Below the pieces are notes generated by a model, which saw only the letters and a program-made list of their open reading frames with translations, was not told where the DNA came from and searched no databases. Position numbers and translations under genes: made by a program. From the NCBI GenBank assembly GCA_013407085.1, contig JACCGJ010018213.1, positions 1-64,000 on the forward strand: a stretch of 64,000 nt of DNA, written 5' to 3'. This document shows positions 1 to 14,633 of the stretch, in pieces. Within the stretch, counting starts at the first letter, position 1, and each line of letters starts with the position of its first letter. Source of the stretch: Atriophallophorus winterbourni. Its lineage: Eukaryota > Platyhelminthes > Trematoda > Plagiorchiida > Microphallidae.

Positions 1-3000
1 GAAGCTTAGAAAGCTCAGTAATGTTGATTGTGATTCATGATAAAGCGTCGGCCATGCATGTGAAAGAACGTTGCATATATCGGAAATCGCCACTGCATCG
101 TCGATATGCTTGTGGCGTATTGGTGAGGCGCCAACCTCACAAACGGAGAGTGATAATCATCAGTTCTCAGAGGAGTTACACAGCAAATGAGCTCTTAACG
201 CACCAATCGCAAAGCTACTGAAATTCCAGTTTAGAAGCAATTGACTGATAACTTGTGAGTGAAAACATCTTCGGAAAAACAAGCAGACGGAGAACATCAG
301 TAACTATTAAACGATCGGCGATTCGTCAACGTTGGGCGAAAGAACTCGAAGAGGTAAGGGTTGGAATGAAACCGTTTGTCACGAAATCGACTGACAACAG
401 AACTCAAATTGACCACTGATACAGACAGGTTGATGACTTTACTGTGGTAACAAGTTTGGCCAATAAAAGATTAGCGTGCCGTGTTGTTTGTCAGTGTGTA
501 TTACATATTTGTCCAATAGCCGATATCTTGTGTTGTGGGAATCGACCGTCCTTTAAAGTTCACGGAATAATCTTAGGGTATGAATCACAACTAAACAGAC
601 GGCGGAACCGGAAACTGGGGAAATTGTCGAGTATCCTCGACTTCAATGTCGAAACAAGAATCGACCGCTACTGTCATGATATAGTTATCGCCACCCCTAC
701 ACAATGAGGGTTTGCAGTGGCATCAATCCTTATTTTGTTTCGTACAAGCAAACACGATTATGCCCATGTTAGCGTCAAGTGCTTGAAATTACACGAACAA
801 TAAACAGTCGTTTTCAACTAGTTGTAAAATTTGTCTGTGATTACATTTTCGCATGAAATTATTTGGTGATGCACAGAGCCAAGATTTTCGGGAACTTATC
901 AAAACTTGCTAAACCACGTTGATACAATCCATCGTCACGTTTAGCTTCTGTTCTGTGTAGTTTTGATGGTTTAACTGATTCATGATGTGCAAAGAATAAT
1001 TATCTCCATGCGATTGAACATCTCAAAATCTGATGTAACACTCCATTTTGTGTAACACCTATACGCGTTTGGTGGTTTGCCAAACAATTCATCCATCTAA
1101 TTTGGTGTATCACAAAAGCTTAATCCCACAGGAAGATCTCCGACCCATCTCGTCAAACCTTCTACTCAAGTGGATTAGCAGTTTGTGCTGGTTTCGGGCG
1201 AATTGATTGGCCTCATTCATGCAATCATTTATCAAGCTCAGCATGACTTCCGCTTCGGGGTTTTTAACCTACATACACACGCACAACGGCACAATGAAAG
1301 TTTGCTTTCGCTTGAGGGCAAATTGAATTTATTGTTCCTGGTGTAGACAGAATTAATTTATTCAGGACTCGATTTAGAAGCTATTTTGTGATGGGAAAAA
1401 TCTCGTTTGTTGAAAGTTGAGCTTGTCCCATTCGTAAACAATCGCGATTTGTTCATTTGGCGTGGATTATCATGTGATCTTGTGCCGCGGCGATCTATTT
1501 AATCAATCGTGAATGGACGAATGCTGTTCTGGTTTTTGTGACTGGCGGGGGATGGTCTGAGACATTTTAACGCTAAATCATCTCACCGCGTGATATCACG
1601 CATCGTATTGGTATTTAAACTTTTGTAGATCAGAAGCAGTTGTACATAATGATGAGGAGAAAACGGAACAAGTTTATCACAAGATAGGCATGGCAAAATT
1701 TCCGTATGATTTGGATAAACTTAAAGTGGGATTTCTGGTTTGTTTCGCTTGTGAGAACAATAGTGCCAAGCTAGAACAAACAGTACATTCGATCTGAGAT
1801 CATTCAAGGTTTCGAATAAAAATCCAAGTGAAAATTTCCGTAAAATCCCGCCCTTTCGGTGTATAAAGGTTCTAGGTTTGATTCCTATAGGTAAAAATAG
1901 GTTCGACAACTATAATCTTTCTAGGCCTTTGTCACACTCATCCTGCGATAAACACATCACTGGTTGCCATGGTGATTAACAGTGGTGGACCCGTGTTCTG
2001 CTCTGATTCATGTACCACACACAATGGCCGAATAGCGGGAACGATACATGAAATTCGGGAAACGTGTTATTGCATGGCTGAAGCAGATGTCAACACGTGA
2101 ACGTAAATGAAATGAAATTGAAACGTAGCTGAACAAAAATACACAGAGAAAACGTTCGAACAATAACTCATTGCAATGTATAAGACGAAGAAATTAGCCT
2201 TATACGTACACACAAATTTTCAGCGCCTAGAATAATTTCACCACAAAATTAGAAAAAAATTGACGAATATGTCCCGACATCAAGTTACAATTTGTCAACT
2301 GAACAATGTTTCTCGTCCGTCTTGATTGATAACTTTCACATATGATCCAGTTCATTAACTAATGCCGTGGCTAAACGTCTTTGGGACAAATGTTTCACTA
2401 CAATTCCCGGTATCTCGTAATTCGTTTAAAAGTGCGCGTCCAAAATTGGCCTCAGTTGATACGGACATATTTGATGCATTTTGCCTAGAGATCGCGTTAA
2501 AAATTTACCGAAAAAAGCGAACAAAACGTGTGGAGAAATTAATTTTATGCACGGCCGATTTGAAGGACCAGCAAAACGCATTGGGTACTTGACTACAGTG
2601 TCGCCCTGTCGCCAGGTGCCAAGCATTACGACTAAACGTTTGGGTGCAACAAAAATTTGATGTGTGTTGCTACCATCATCAAATGACATGACTGACCGAA
2701 GCAGAATGGGGATACCAGGTTGAGAGAACCGGGATTTTTACAGTGCCATGGTTGTATTCATTTGAAATGTGTTTTCGTGGTTGATTCTAAACCATGCCAA
2801 AGAATAAGCCTAACGATATACAACCTCTACTATTGGTGAAACAATACCATCTCTACTACCTGGGACGAACAGAGTTGGGGTCTACTTGTGGATATACGCA
2901 CTGGCTGCCTGAAAGCGGAACAATAATGTGGTTGATTGACCAACAATCCATGTGCAGTTTCTGTTTTACATTCCTAAAACACATATGGCTAGTACATCTT

Positions 3001-3181
3001 TAATAAAAAAACAATTTCCCATGGTGGAGCTTTATAATCAGCTACGATCGGAAGCATTGCGCATCCTTATATCAAGTTGGGTTTCTGATTAAATGGAAAT
3101 TAATTATTAATGGTGAACTAACTGGTTCACAAAGTAAGGAATGCCGCGGCTTCAAATTCTCAACCGCAGCCGGTTTTTCTT
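1..3181. other. No gene recognised
   Basis: Only short open frames without recognisable domains, codon bias or splice context. No RNA gene or clear repeat was seen. Confidence 0.5.
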
Positions 3182-3194
3182 AGAAAGTTTAGCG

Positions 3195-3464
3195 CATGGG
3201 TATCACCGAGCTTTAATGGCATGGATGTGCAATCGTGCAGCATTTAATTGCTGTGCGGCTAACACCGTGCAAAATTGATTGGCCAACGTTAGTGAGCTCC
3301 ATGCTGAAACACGCTGGAGTCTCACTACGTTTTCTAATTTTATTTCTATTTCCCCCGTCATATCTGTCTAGGCCTGGGCAACCTGACAGTATCTTAGCCC
3401 ACGTGCAGTCTCCGACTGTGCGGCACTTTGCCTGGATCAGGCTTGTGCTATCATACATACATAC
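3195..3464 (+). repeat. SINE-like family A, copy 1 (full length, 13-bp target duplication)
   Basis: The element is flanked by AGAAAGTTTAGCG at 3182-3194 and 3465-3477, which fixes both ends. It ends in a short (ATAC)n tail. The body shares long identical stretches with copies at 21093, 36768, 41728, 43627, 47127, 48375: GCTGTGCGGCTAACACCGTG, CTGTCTAGGCCTGGGCAACC, and GCCTGGATCAGGCTTGTGCT. Variable target duplications and a simple-repeat 3' tail indicate LINE-mobilised non-autonomous retroposition. I see no clear tRNA, 5S or 7SL head. Confidence 0.85.
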
Positions 3465-3477
3465 AGAAAGTTTAGCG

Positions 3478-4291
3478 TCCACCTGCCAACAGTAGCAGCA
3501 TCAACGATGCCTGAAACATAAAACAACATTTTCATATAGCTGTACTATCAAGACCGGAGTTCGAACTTGATAATATCACTTAAGCTTTCTGTGTTTGTTT
3601 CACTTGGAAAGCTTTGCCGGAATATCTTGCGTCCTACGTTACATTTTTATTTAAAAAATTTCGTGCAATTTTCGTCAAAACACCAGCCAATAAACTTGGA
3701 ATAAGTCGTTACAACGGAGTTATTTACGAATATTCCGTTTTTAAAGCAATCGCCTAAATTTGGTGGTGCACGTCTGAATTACTAGTGTTTTCTGTGTATC
3801 AACATCGATTTTCCCTTACGTGTTGTCTAAAAATTCGGATAGATCAAGCTTGCTGTTATTATTGGAAATGTAAGTTATATTATTTGTATCAATTTCGGTC
3901 TAGTACCGATTGATACATTATTTTGAAATAAGATTTCGTCTGGCCAAGCGAGTGTGTCTTTTCGTCCTGAATTTTGAAACACGGGTGTACTATTCCGTAA
4001 AATTAGAAATTTCTTGACGCTGTACTAAGTGCTCGTCCGTAGCGCACGTACGATTCATTCGCCGCTCACATTCTGAATAAATACAGATTCACCTGAACCT
4101 CAATGAAACTGTCAGATAACTGACCCAATCCAGCTGTCACTAATAATCCCCACCCAAACGCCCCAGTCGCCACAATAGTAAAGCTGATTCATTGTTTTCA
4201 CAACAGACAGCTGTACAACTTCAGACGGCACTTTTATAACCCGATAGCAAACGGGGTGTGGGAGAGAGAGCGTCTGTATGTCAGAACTGTG

Positions 4292-4322
<31 letters not shown>

Positions 4323-6199
4323 ATGCGTGTGTCAAGTCGAGTACTCGCGACATTTGTCAAGATTCCGACGTAGTTGGATGACGATATTGTGCAAACAAAT
4401 CGCCTTTGTCGTCTATCGCATCAACGTGCCCCAGAAAGTTGCGTGCGTGTGTCCACGTCGGACTTGCACGTGTGCGCGTGGTGATCTGACGGAAGTCACG
4501 AATGCCATCCAGTCAACTAAGGGTAGAGCACTCGGGTAGGAACCGATGACTAAGTGTGTTTAATTGGGTTGAATGGTTTTGCAAGTAACCGATCGACTGG
4601 GGTAATTATTACATTGCGTCATTTCGAAGCGAACAATTACGGACCTGTTTGTTGGTATGTTAAAACTACAAACAACAAATTGGACGAGAGCTCGTCTACA
4701 GAAGAGAATGAAAATTTCAAATAGAAATGAATCTGACACTCAAATAAGAGCAAAGACAGCCAATTCACAACCGGTGACACTATTAAATCAACTCCGGAAA
4801 CGATACTAAATTGTCCAACGGAGTGGGAATCGCGAAAATAGTAAGATGGCAATAAAAGTGAACCGTTTTTGAAGTGCGCATTGTACCAACACTGAAAGTT
4901 CATGCTCCGTGTCATGTTTCATCTGCTCGTCAAGTCGAGGCTACGTGGTTAGCGGCGTGTGACTCTCCCTATTGATTTTTGGAACCTTTTACATTTTTAC
5001 TCGATATACCTCGTGATCACGTGGGTTTGTTAATCTAATTGCTTTTTATATCCTAAATCTCTCTGAGTTATGAGTTGCGGAAGCGATTATTTTGCCAATC
5101 GAGCATCGACACACAGGAAGTGTGTATTTTGTCCAGCAAATACTTGAGGAACTGCAACGTAAAAACGCAACCAGAAGAACGGTGAATCTTCGTGTTTGTG
5201 TAATTCGTCTGCTTGGTCAGAGGTGGAACAATTAGTGAATGGAGGGACTTGATTATTACTATCGAATCACGCTACCTATTTTAGAACCAGCACGTTCAAC
5301 CACTGAAATACCAGCGCGACATGCATTGAATATTCGAGATCCATTCCACGAGGTACAAATATTTGTTTCAAGTTGTAACAACGTTTCTAAAACTCGGGTA
5401 ATCAAGCGCGAGCAACGAATCTAATGATTAATTTCTATCAGGACAATTGCGAATGCCGCTAAGGTCAAACATTTCGACCTTTTCGGTCAAAATAATACGT
5501 GATTTGATCAGAGCATCGTCGTAGCCTGACAGACGAGGTTTTCGAATCGAATGATGGCAAGCAAATGGTCTATCATCGAGTTTCTATACAGAACAAGCGC
5601 TTTAGCGTCTCCATGAAATAACGACGCATGTAGCGTTCGTTTAGTCCTTTAATAAACAACAACAATGATAATGATAATTTTGCTTCATCGCAAATGCATT
5701 TCTGTGCTATCGACAAGATCGAAGATGTAAACTTGAAATGGCTTCAATCACAAAACCAGATACTAGGTTGACCTATTTATAGCTGGCCATAGCGACAGCA
5801 GCCCAAGTGTAACAACTAATGTTGAACACAAAAATTAGAACGACGTGATTATTTCGTTTAACTTGATGAAAGGGCGGTTAAGCAACTCGGAAAGTTCAGC
5901 TGATTCTTTTCTCCGAGATGATGTTGTGATTTTTGAGCGTTGAGACATCAATGTACGTGACATATTCGGCATGATGGTCTGTTGGCATGCACGGGATATT
6001 TTTATATCGCATAAACGCATGTGATGTGGAATATGATGCGAATAAATTTACATGAATTGGTTATAACAGTTTGAATTCCATAAAGTGGAATAGGTCAGAA
6101 GGTCAAGTGGAGGTTAACGAAGTAACCAAGCTGAGTGACCGACAGTGGTCACCTGCTCATTCTCATTCAAGTCATCTTATTGTTGTTGACCTCCCGCGT
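3478..6199. other. No gene recognised; GT-rich tract and a hairpin
   Basis: Contains a GT/GTGC tract near 4280-4326 and an imperfect inverted repeat near 3889-3919 (TGTATCAAT..CGGT against ACCGATTGATACA). No coding signal. Confidence 0.45.
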
Positions 6200-6352
6200 T
6201 GGACGTCGACCGTGGATGTACATCACATGTGCATGGTGGTTTGACGATGCAGCGCGTATCGATTGGCTAAACCATCCGATTCCGGGGGAGCAATCTTTCC
6301 CGCAGCGCTCACAGCGATACGCAGTATTCGGTCGATCAATGTCAGTTGCACG
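6200..6352 (-). mobile_element. RTE-like LINE 3' fragment (C-terminal zinc finger)
   Basis: The minus strand translates to AYRCERCGKDCSPGIGWFSQ, the Cys/His motif found at the C-terminus of the same LINE family at 32290-32590 and 57051-57130. Only the tail survives. Confidence 0.7.
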
Positions 6353-6639
6353 TGTTTATATCAGAGTTCTTCCTTGTGTATCAAGATATCTTAATCAAAA
6401 GAAACATTTTTTAAGCCATCCCAGTCAAATTTATCTCAGAGATACGTAATGTATACTTTTCACGAATATTTTTACGCTTTACATGTAATAATTTGTTTTG
6501 GTAACATTTATTCCCAGCTGAAATTTTGAATATACTTCTACTATGAATATCTATGAATACTAATAAATCCAGCTATAACACGAAGTGCTTTGGGTATGAG
6601 ATCTTTACGCTTCGGGTCAACAGCAATGATAACCGAGGA

Positions 6640-6725
6640 TTGGTTTAAAGCTATCTGAATGTGATCTCACAGTGTCCAGCTACTGATGATAGAAGTGAGG
6701 GGAATGTGAACCTCCAAATATATTG
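6640..6725 (+). repeat. Hammerhead-like repeat family H, copy 1 (internal deletion)
   Basis: CTGATGA at 6683-6689 is preceded by GTGTCCAGCTA and followed by AGTGAGGGGAATG and CCAAATATATTG, matching the downstream flank of copy 5 (ACCAAAATATATTC). The stem II and GAAA segment is missing, so this is a deleted relic. It is the least certain member. Confidence 0.35.
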
Positions 6726-9581
6726 AACGATTTATTTAGTTTTTCATCGTGTTTTGGATGATATAATTTCAACGAAACTAATATCTCAATTGTTTTGCAT
6801 TAGAATTCATCCATTGCTAAATTGAGAGAATATTTCTGTCGCAATTAAATCATTCTTTCAATCTTCGGTTAAGCGCACTCGAAGCATATGAAGAATTCAT
6901 GGCGGAGAGATTTCATATGAACTTTTACTAAGGCGGATGTTACATTCACAGCAATTAAACAGTCACAATAGTCCCACCCTTATTAATCTAACTATGTAAA
7001 CTTAGTGAAGTAAGACTTAACTTCGATTGATTTGTGGACCTTGAAAGATTTCATCTATAACTGTTTACGGAGACTGAAAGTTAGCCATGCAGCTCAGAAT
7101 CATATTGCCGTTTATACTTGTCCCAATCTCAGGGATTTTATAAGACGTTTTGTTTGACACATTCACATTTCAGTCAGGTTCATTCTAACTTGTCAACCTG
7201 GAGGAAAGTTTAAAAGGGTTAAGCTAAAGTTAGTAATGCACACGTATTCAATGTAAAACTTTGTATCCATTCTCATAGCCAGGATCAGTTTGCTATACCG
7301 CGTGACCTTGATATAGCTGTCAAAAACTAACCATTTGTATTAGTTTAATCAGAACCAGCCGCCTTATCTGATCGCTACAAAATCTAAAACCGCTACCGTT
7401 ATTTGGTATCAAAACCGTCTTTGTTACTTTGGTTGATCGGTTACCAGTTGTTCACGCGCGAAAAAATAATTCACGAGAAAGCACAGTCGATGACTTGCCA
7501 TTATGCACCCAGACACGCTGTGCATCTGCACATTATGTGTGTGTGTGTGTGTGAACGACTCGCACACACCGCATGTTCTGACATGTTAAGGCGGTAGTCA
7601 ATTATGCGTGGAACCGAGCCAGATGTCTATGCGTAAATATCGCAATCATTTAACATGATCTAATGGTACTGATATTTGTCAGTCGTGTAAATCAACATCT
7701 AAGTGTCGGTAACAGGGAGGGAGGAATTTCCGCGGTTTCGGGGTGGCGGCTGTCCATGAGAAAAGTTTGATGGTATTTAAATAAATAACATACGTGTGTT
7801 TAAAGACCAGGGGAGTAAAAGAAGATGAGCGCAAACTGTGAATCCTTTCATAAAACCCGCAGATAAAACATATTACATCATAACTTTTAATTCGGTTTGA
7901 AGTAGTCAACGGAAAGCCGCTTGAAATTAGTGCACCCACTTGAAATCCAGAGAAATGTGAGACGATTGCACTCATTCTTGGTACAATCACGATTCACTCG
8001 GCAACGAATCCCTGCGGAAGATTTACTTCCGTATTTGGAGTTAACGTCAAAGGTGACAACAGTGGTTTCAGTGCAGGATCATAGTCCACTAGGGTCATGC
8101 CCTTCTCTTGTTTTTCTTCCAATTCGTTTGCATCACCAGGAGAGCACTTAGTGATATAAATCTTAGCAGGCAGATGGGTGACTTTGGCTTGCGTGAAGCA
8201 CTTCCTGTGGTAGAAGAAAACCAACTTTGAAATAAACGAAAGCTCCACTTATATTCAGGAAGTAAAGGTCATAATTTGCTGTTTCAATCTTCGCAGTCGC
8301 ACTCAAAATTGACCTTGCCAGGCTCATTCAAGTTCCAAAACCTAAGTGATATTGACATGCGTTCACCGATTATGTAGAGGAATTTATACAGACTTGACGT
8401 GAAAGAATCTCCCGGAGAAGGCGGAATAAAATCGGCTCTACCAAGATCGTGAGAAATTGCAGCTTTGGTGCCAACTATATGATATATTTAAAGACTTGCG
8501 AAATAAGGCAATCGTAACAGCTGACAAGTACTTATCATAAGGCAATCAAAAGATCAGCAGTTGATATGAGCAAACCTTTGAGCAGCGATTGTTTATACTC
8601 GAACTGAGCACCCTCGAGCGAAAATGCATTTGGGGTGGCCTAATACTAACCTGAGATATAAAGCGTACGGCTTCCCATCTAGTTAATTACCTATTTAAAG
8701 TTGGTTCAAGCCTCTCCATACACAGTCATAATCACAACCTTCGAATAACACACTCTAACATAAACTGTCGCCGGAACTTGTAATCAGTTCGTGTATGTTT
8801 CTACGGAACTCTGCCATCAGAAATTGTATTCAACTAGTGTACCGATTTTCAAACAGCCGAGGCTTTCAATTCGAACTACTATGTTAGCGCTAGTTTATAG
8901 AAGATCTACAGAGATCACGATATAAAAGGCCACCTAAAAATCAATTTTCATAGACATACATTTTTCGCCGACATTTTCCAACCCTATTGGATGCGTTGCA
9001 TTGTATATTCTCTCCCAGATCCGCATGGATTTAAAGTTGAAAGTATAATTTCTCGGAATCTAAACTTATACACTTGGAAATTTTTTCTTATTACCGAACA
9101 CTTGAATTTCAAATCTTGATGTGTTGTTATTTATATATTTCTGCAACACAAATGGGTGCCTTTTTGATGGATTTAGAATTTCATTCTCAAATCCATGGTG
9201 AGATTATCATGATAGAATTCTATAGAATGAAACAGACATTGTCTACATAAAGCGGATGTGTGTAAAATCTACTTGGATAAAATGAATGAAGTACCCAGCA
9301 TCCAATTACTAACGGAGCCCCAACATTCTCCGCGATACGGCAAGGTAGAGTCTTGAAGAGACAACAAGTTCGAACATCACAACCCCTTCTTGAATGTTAC
9401 TGATAATCTTCATTATATCTGGTGGGTATATGATACAGAACTCTTAAAGGATTGTGTAATTAGTGGCCATGTATGAATGACAATTTGGCCTACTTACGAT
9501 AAATGTACGTTTACAAAATTCCATATTTTGATATGCGTGACCCATCATAACGATTGGATTAACAGGCACCGTTACTTCTGG

Positions 9582-9629
<48 letters not shown>

Positions 9630-12600
9630 CATTCATAATGAACAATGCTTGTTTTTGTTCAATCGGTTATGCTGAGTCACACTCACCATAACGGCACGTC
9701 AACCTCCATCACTGACTGACGATGAAGGTCAATTGAGCTTGGATACAGTGACTGGCCTGGATGCCGAAAATTGAAAATGTTGGCACAAAATTTATTTGCT
9801 CCGAGTCGCTGATTTAAATTTTCAAATACAAACTAACTAATAAAATATTCTGAACTTATTCTTACTGTAATTAATTTCATTCTTATTTTTCTTGTCCTTA
9901 TAAACTTTCGACTAAGTATGGTGAAATGTTGCGGTCTTCTTAACTGCTTATCCTATTAGATTCAGCATTTAGAGCCATTTTCCATCCACTAGCTACTTCA
10001 ATGGAATTAACGGGCATCCTTTTTCTTGTCCATAGGAGTGCATTAGCTTATTTCAGATAAATCCGTGGATAAACTATTCTACCCAGGTTTCTCATTTGCT
10101 GCCGAGGCGATCATAAATGTTTACGGAAATTAGCTTTCTTCACGTTAATGTGTGAGATTAAATGCCAGCGTGATTAATTTCGTTAGTTCATATTGAAGAT
10201 ACACTGAAATTCGCAAATATAAATCATTTCATAGAATGCGACCGAGTGACTAATAATGTGAGCTGTAACATATTTATTGCTAGGATTGAAGGCAGGCATT
10301 CTTTCAGTAATTTCTAAACGTAGGTAGGGTATATTCTCGAGCGCCATGTAGGTTCCAATTATCACGTTTTCTACCATAATACATGCCTTATATCTACACC
10401 ACGGCCCTTTGTAGAAACTTTATATTTTATAATAGCAATCAAGTGTCAGTTGTTCACACATTCACGTTTGCTGGTTTTCGATTAGCAATTTTAAAATCTA
10501 ACGACTAAGGAGTTTGGAACCCGGAAACCCGTCAGAAATCAGCTTAGTTGACCTCAAGAAATCGCATCGTAATATTGACAACATTATCATCGTAATATTC
10601 TATTCCATTGTTAAATCTAAATGATTGTATTAATTTTAACCGTTATTCACGAACCTGGAAATTACAGCACTTTGGTTATCGAAGCCAATTCAGAATATGC
10701 GGAATCCCTAGCGGTATTATTTTAATCCAGTTCGCCCTCGAGAAACATCGCTGTCAATCAGAGAGCATTCCGTTGTGTGTTGACATTTTAGACACATGGA
10801 GAGTCCTGACATGTTGCACGAAGCTCGTTCAATCTCTGTGGTAGCTAATTCTAATACACAATCACATTTTGCCATGTTTACGTTGTGGATAATCTAGTCA
10901 AACAAAGCACATGCACAAACACACAATGGCACTCTGATGAGATTGCGCGCACACAAACAGACACACTGAATTCAGCATGAGATGGGATTGTTTTGTCCTA
11001 GACGGCCGTAGCGCAAAAACAGTCAGCGTTTCCCACAATAACAGTTTCTGTGGTGTGTGTGCGTGCGTGGATGTGCGAATTAAGCTCGCGCTCATGTCAA
11101 ATCCACTGAGAATTGTAATCAACTTCGGCTTGCATTTTCAAGTTCAAGCGATTCCGTTTGAACAACCGACACGTGACATTTTAAAACAAATTCCAAGTCA
11201 TGTGACATTTCTGTTAATAGTGTTCAGTGATCTTAGTTTAACTGTTCATGTAGCTTCAATGATGAATAAGGTGAATTGATCGTGTATTTTCGGATATCTA
11301 TTATCTAAACTTTAAACTTGTTTATAACATGCAGCGATGCGTTGCCTTTTTGGCACTTGAGAATAAATTATTGAAAACATGGAGGTTGAAATTCATCCTT
11401 TAAATACAATCAACCAAATATGATCAAAGGTCACTGATAGCTGATTTGAATGATCAACAATTCCGGTAAGCAAACAGACGTATTCAGATAACCAATGATT
11501 TTTGTTGTTCACGAACACTGCTTGTACTGATTGTCGTAACAACAACGACCTTGGGGACATGCATTAATTCTTACATTAGCCAGTCTTAAAGGGGCCGGAA
11601 TCCTTCGAAATCGCATACTAAAGATTGTCGCGTTATCGGTTGGCGATAATTTGATAAGGTTCTTGGGGAGTTCAAACTATGGGATTGTGGTGAAACATTA
11701 ATATTTAGAAATCAATGCTAATTAAATAGACATTTGAATGAACACTGTACAAAATTTGTCTGGCTTATTAATCTTGTGCATGAATATGACCAGTATTTGT
11801 AGTACCAACATCCTTTGAATTAAATGCCGTAACCACTTTCTGACTTTTTGCGATTATCAAGTAGAGAGAGAGTAAGATAAGCTTCATCCGGCTTTCGATA
11901 AGTGGATAAGTAATCAACAAGTTAATATTGTTGATCAGATTGATAAAGTCAACACTTCATTACGAAAAGTTACAACTAGCAAATACGATCCGTGTTTGCT
12001 TCATGTTGAAACATGCACAATATTAGATTGGCCGATTAGTTAGAAAAGGCATAGAGACTGCGTTACTTACGACTGAGTGCCGACGGTAATGTCGTCAGTC
12101 TGACACAGGCTCAGTGTTAGATCTAGGGCAGCGAAGGATTAAAACTGATGAACTACGCTAGATCGAGGCCAAATCGCTTTCCTTATCAAAACGCTTATTA
12201 CTTTGCTCATCTCTTCGATCTGTTTTTTCAATCGATTTCGTAGCAACCGGTTCAATTCAAGCTCTCAATACTTTGAGAATAGTTGACCGATTTTGTGGAA
12301 TTGAATATCCTTCGATAGCAGATGACGTTGTTCATCCTTTAATGAGATTTTAAAGATGGAAATAACGTTACTTAAACTAATTCAATGTATCCATTCCGCA
12401 ACCCGAATGGATTCGGACTTGCGAGTGTAGTCCTCATTCATTTCGGCAATTCCATCTCTTGTGTTGTGGCTTGTCGCATATCAATGAAAAGCTCTTGACT
12501 CTCTTTGACAGTGAATTTCACACATTTACAATATAAATCGTACCAGTTCGTGCCAGCATTGCAGTTTGCGTGAGCATGCAGATATGCGCGCCTTTCAAAA

Positions 12601-14237
12601 ATACATTGGAATTATACATCATAGTCGATATTACCATGTGAAACATATATAGGACGGTTTTCCCTTTTATTACATGCTTAAACGATGGGGATCCAGATAT
12701 TGATTGCTCTAATGTAACTCACTTGCGTGATACAAACTATTCATTTAAAATGGAAAATTGATTATTAGATTCGGAGTTCTCATCACTCATGATACTATTC
12801 ACGAAATGCTGCTCAACTTCATGTGACTGCAAAATCTGCATTCGACACAAAATTATGCAGTATGAAAATCGGACATGTTTTTGATTATATTTTTAACCGC
12901 AAAAACTAAAATACAATTAAACTATCAGCACCATTTCTAGGTCTGTCATTAAGAGTCATAAATATTGTAACACGTAGCCGGTGTTGAAGTGTGAGCAAGA
13001 GAAATCTTAACCACCCATTAGAGCGTTCAAAATATATTCTAAAAATTTTCTTTCAAATTCGGTACTTTCTTCGAACACTAGTTTCTGTGCAAATTCCAGT
13101 TTTTTGTCTTTACAAATCTGAATCTAAGGTGATTAATTCATAGTATCTCTAAAATGTTACGTTCAGTACAAATTTTTGAATGAAATTCGTCACCATTTCT
13201 CTGTCAATCAATCGTGCAGAATCAAGAGGGAATTACTAGTACATTTTTTCATTTATTTAGTCATCCATCCATTTTCATTCTTGGTGCCCACCAATGAGAA
13301 TTCGATACCCACAATAATCGATTTGGCTTTCTCTACCGGTCATTTGTCGTACGTTCAAAAACAAACCGGATGTAGCCAAATGTTATTCGAATTTCACTCA
13401 TTAATTCGTGTTCATTAGCTACCGGCGACATATGCATTTATTTGTTCAGACACTTTTCAACAAAATGCGTTCGCTAAGTAATTCATCCGTCATGAATAAT
13501 TGATGTACGGCAAGTCAGTATAGGGACAGGGCGTGTCAGTCTATAACACCAAGCGAATGCATAAAATCTTTGCAGTCCATTCATGTCAGAGGTATGGCGT
13601 TTTTATGTCGCGAGGAGTAACCGACTATCGTTTAACGTAAAAAAGTTCTCCAAGAAAAATATTCCCTGTAAAATCACATGACTTTTGAATAAGACCCGCT
13701 CGCATGACAGCAAATGACGCTTTTCTCCGTACGCACTGTCGCCACGACGTGTCAAAAACACATGATAGGAACCCCACAATTAACAGCACATCAATCTCTC
13801 AAACATGACCTGGCCAAATCTAACTACCTACCACCAAGAAAATATTTGTTTCCTTTTTACCCAACGTTCCAACCTCACAAATTTCAGCTGTTTGTTTGTG
13901 TGTGTGCATGTGTGTATGTGTGTGTCACTGTGTCTCTCTCACTCACATCAGCATATCATGTAGTGTTGTGTGTCTAGCCGCCGCAACTAGGCCATTCACG
14001 TTCTGCCTTGACTGATACACACGCACGTGCGCATTGGGTGGTGTGTACCATCAACTCTTGTAGATGTGAACGAACGCACAAAACCATATTTGCATTTGGA
14101 AACCGCGCGAGCGGTTGCATTTGAAGCACATTCCTCACATTCGTGGATTATTCGTTCACTTCAACTTGTCATTTCAACGATAAGCGTTTTTTCTACTCGA
14201 AACGCTTGAAACAGTTTTATAGACACTGTGTTCAGAC
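6726..14237. other. No gene recognised; region upstream of sbb
   Basis: Short open frames only. Holds GT-type microsatellites near 7537-7552 and 13896-13925 and the TA tract listed separately. No TATA or other promoter element could be tied to sbb. The 5' UTR of sbb must lie just upstream of 14238, but its start is not visible. Confidence 0.45.
9582..9629. repeat. (TA)n microsatellite
   Basis: Nearly perfect TA dinucleotide run, interrupted once by ATTA. Confidence 0.95.
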
Positions 14238-14633
14238 ATGGCAAAGCATCGACGCTTTTCAAATCGTAATACTGAAGATAGCGACGGGAATAATGCCGGT
14301 GATAAAAAACGAAAGTCACCTACCGAATCTGATGCTCAGAGGAAAAACAATAAAAATCCTCATCGATCAACTCAGTGTAATGTAAATGACAATCCGAACG
14401 AAGAGCAGAGAAACACGGATAACACAGAGGATAAGCCAACGTCCGCATCTCCGACAGCAACATCAAAACACCTAATTGCAAGCTCTTCAGCCTCATCTAG
14501 TGCAAGTGAACCATTAGATCCCTACGAGTTTGCCGTCAGACCCGAAGAAGATAATACCGAATATCCTAACAGTCGTCCACAAAGCACAGGACACGGTAAT
14601 ATGCGTCGGATGAAAGTAGCGAAGACAGAAAGG
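14238..14633 (+). CDS. sbb: sbb exon 1 (coding part)
   Basis: The exon opens with [11 protein letters not shown] and carries [12 protein letters not shown] (about residue 94), resembling the N-terminal NPYEF-type motif of ZNF608/609. It ends AGG followed by GTAAGT, in phase 0. The upstream in-frame stop at 14220 supports this ATG. Any 5' UTR exon boundary cannot be fixed. Confidence 0.85.

Noticed and set aside
3213..3495. Opposed open frames of 86-89 codons on both strands
   Set aside because: Both lie inside SINE-like copy 1; the same peptides recur at 47179-47467 and 48279-48602 because the repeat recurs.
5500..5560. TTTTCGAATCGA, possible Pol III B-box of a tRNA-like SINE
   Set aside because: No A-box at proper spacing and no cloverleaf could be drawn.
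13714..13977. 87-codon frame upstream of sbb
   Set aside because: Ends in a GT-rich tract giving VCVCACVYVCV; no domain or conserved context.
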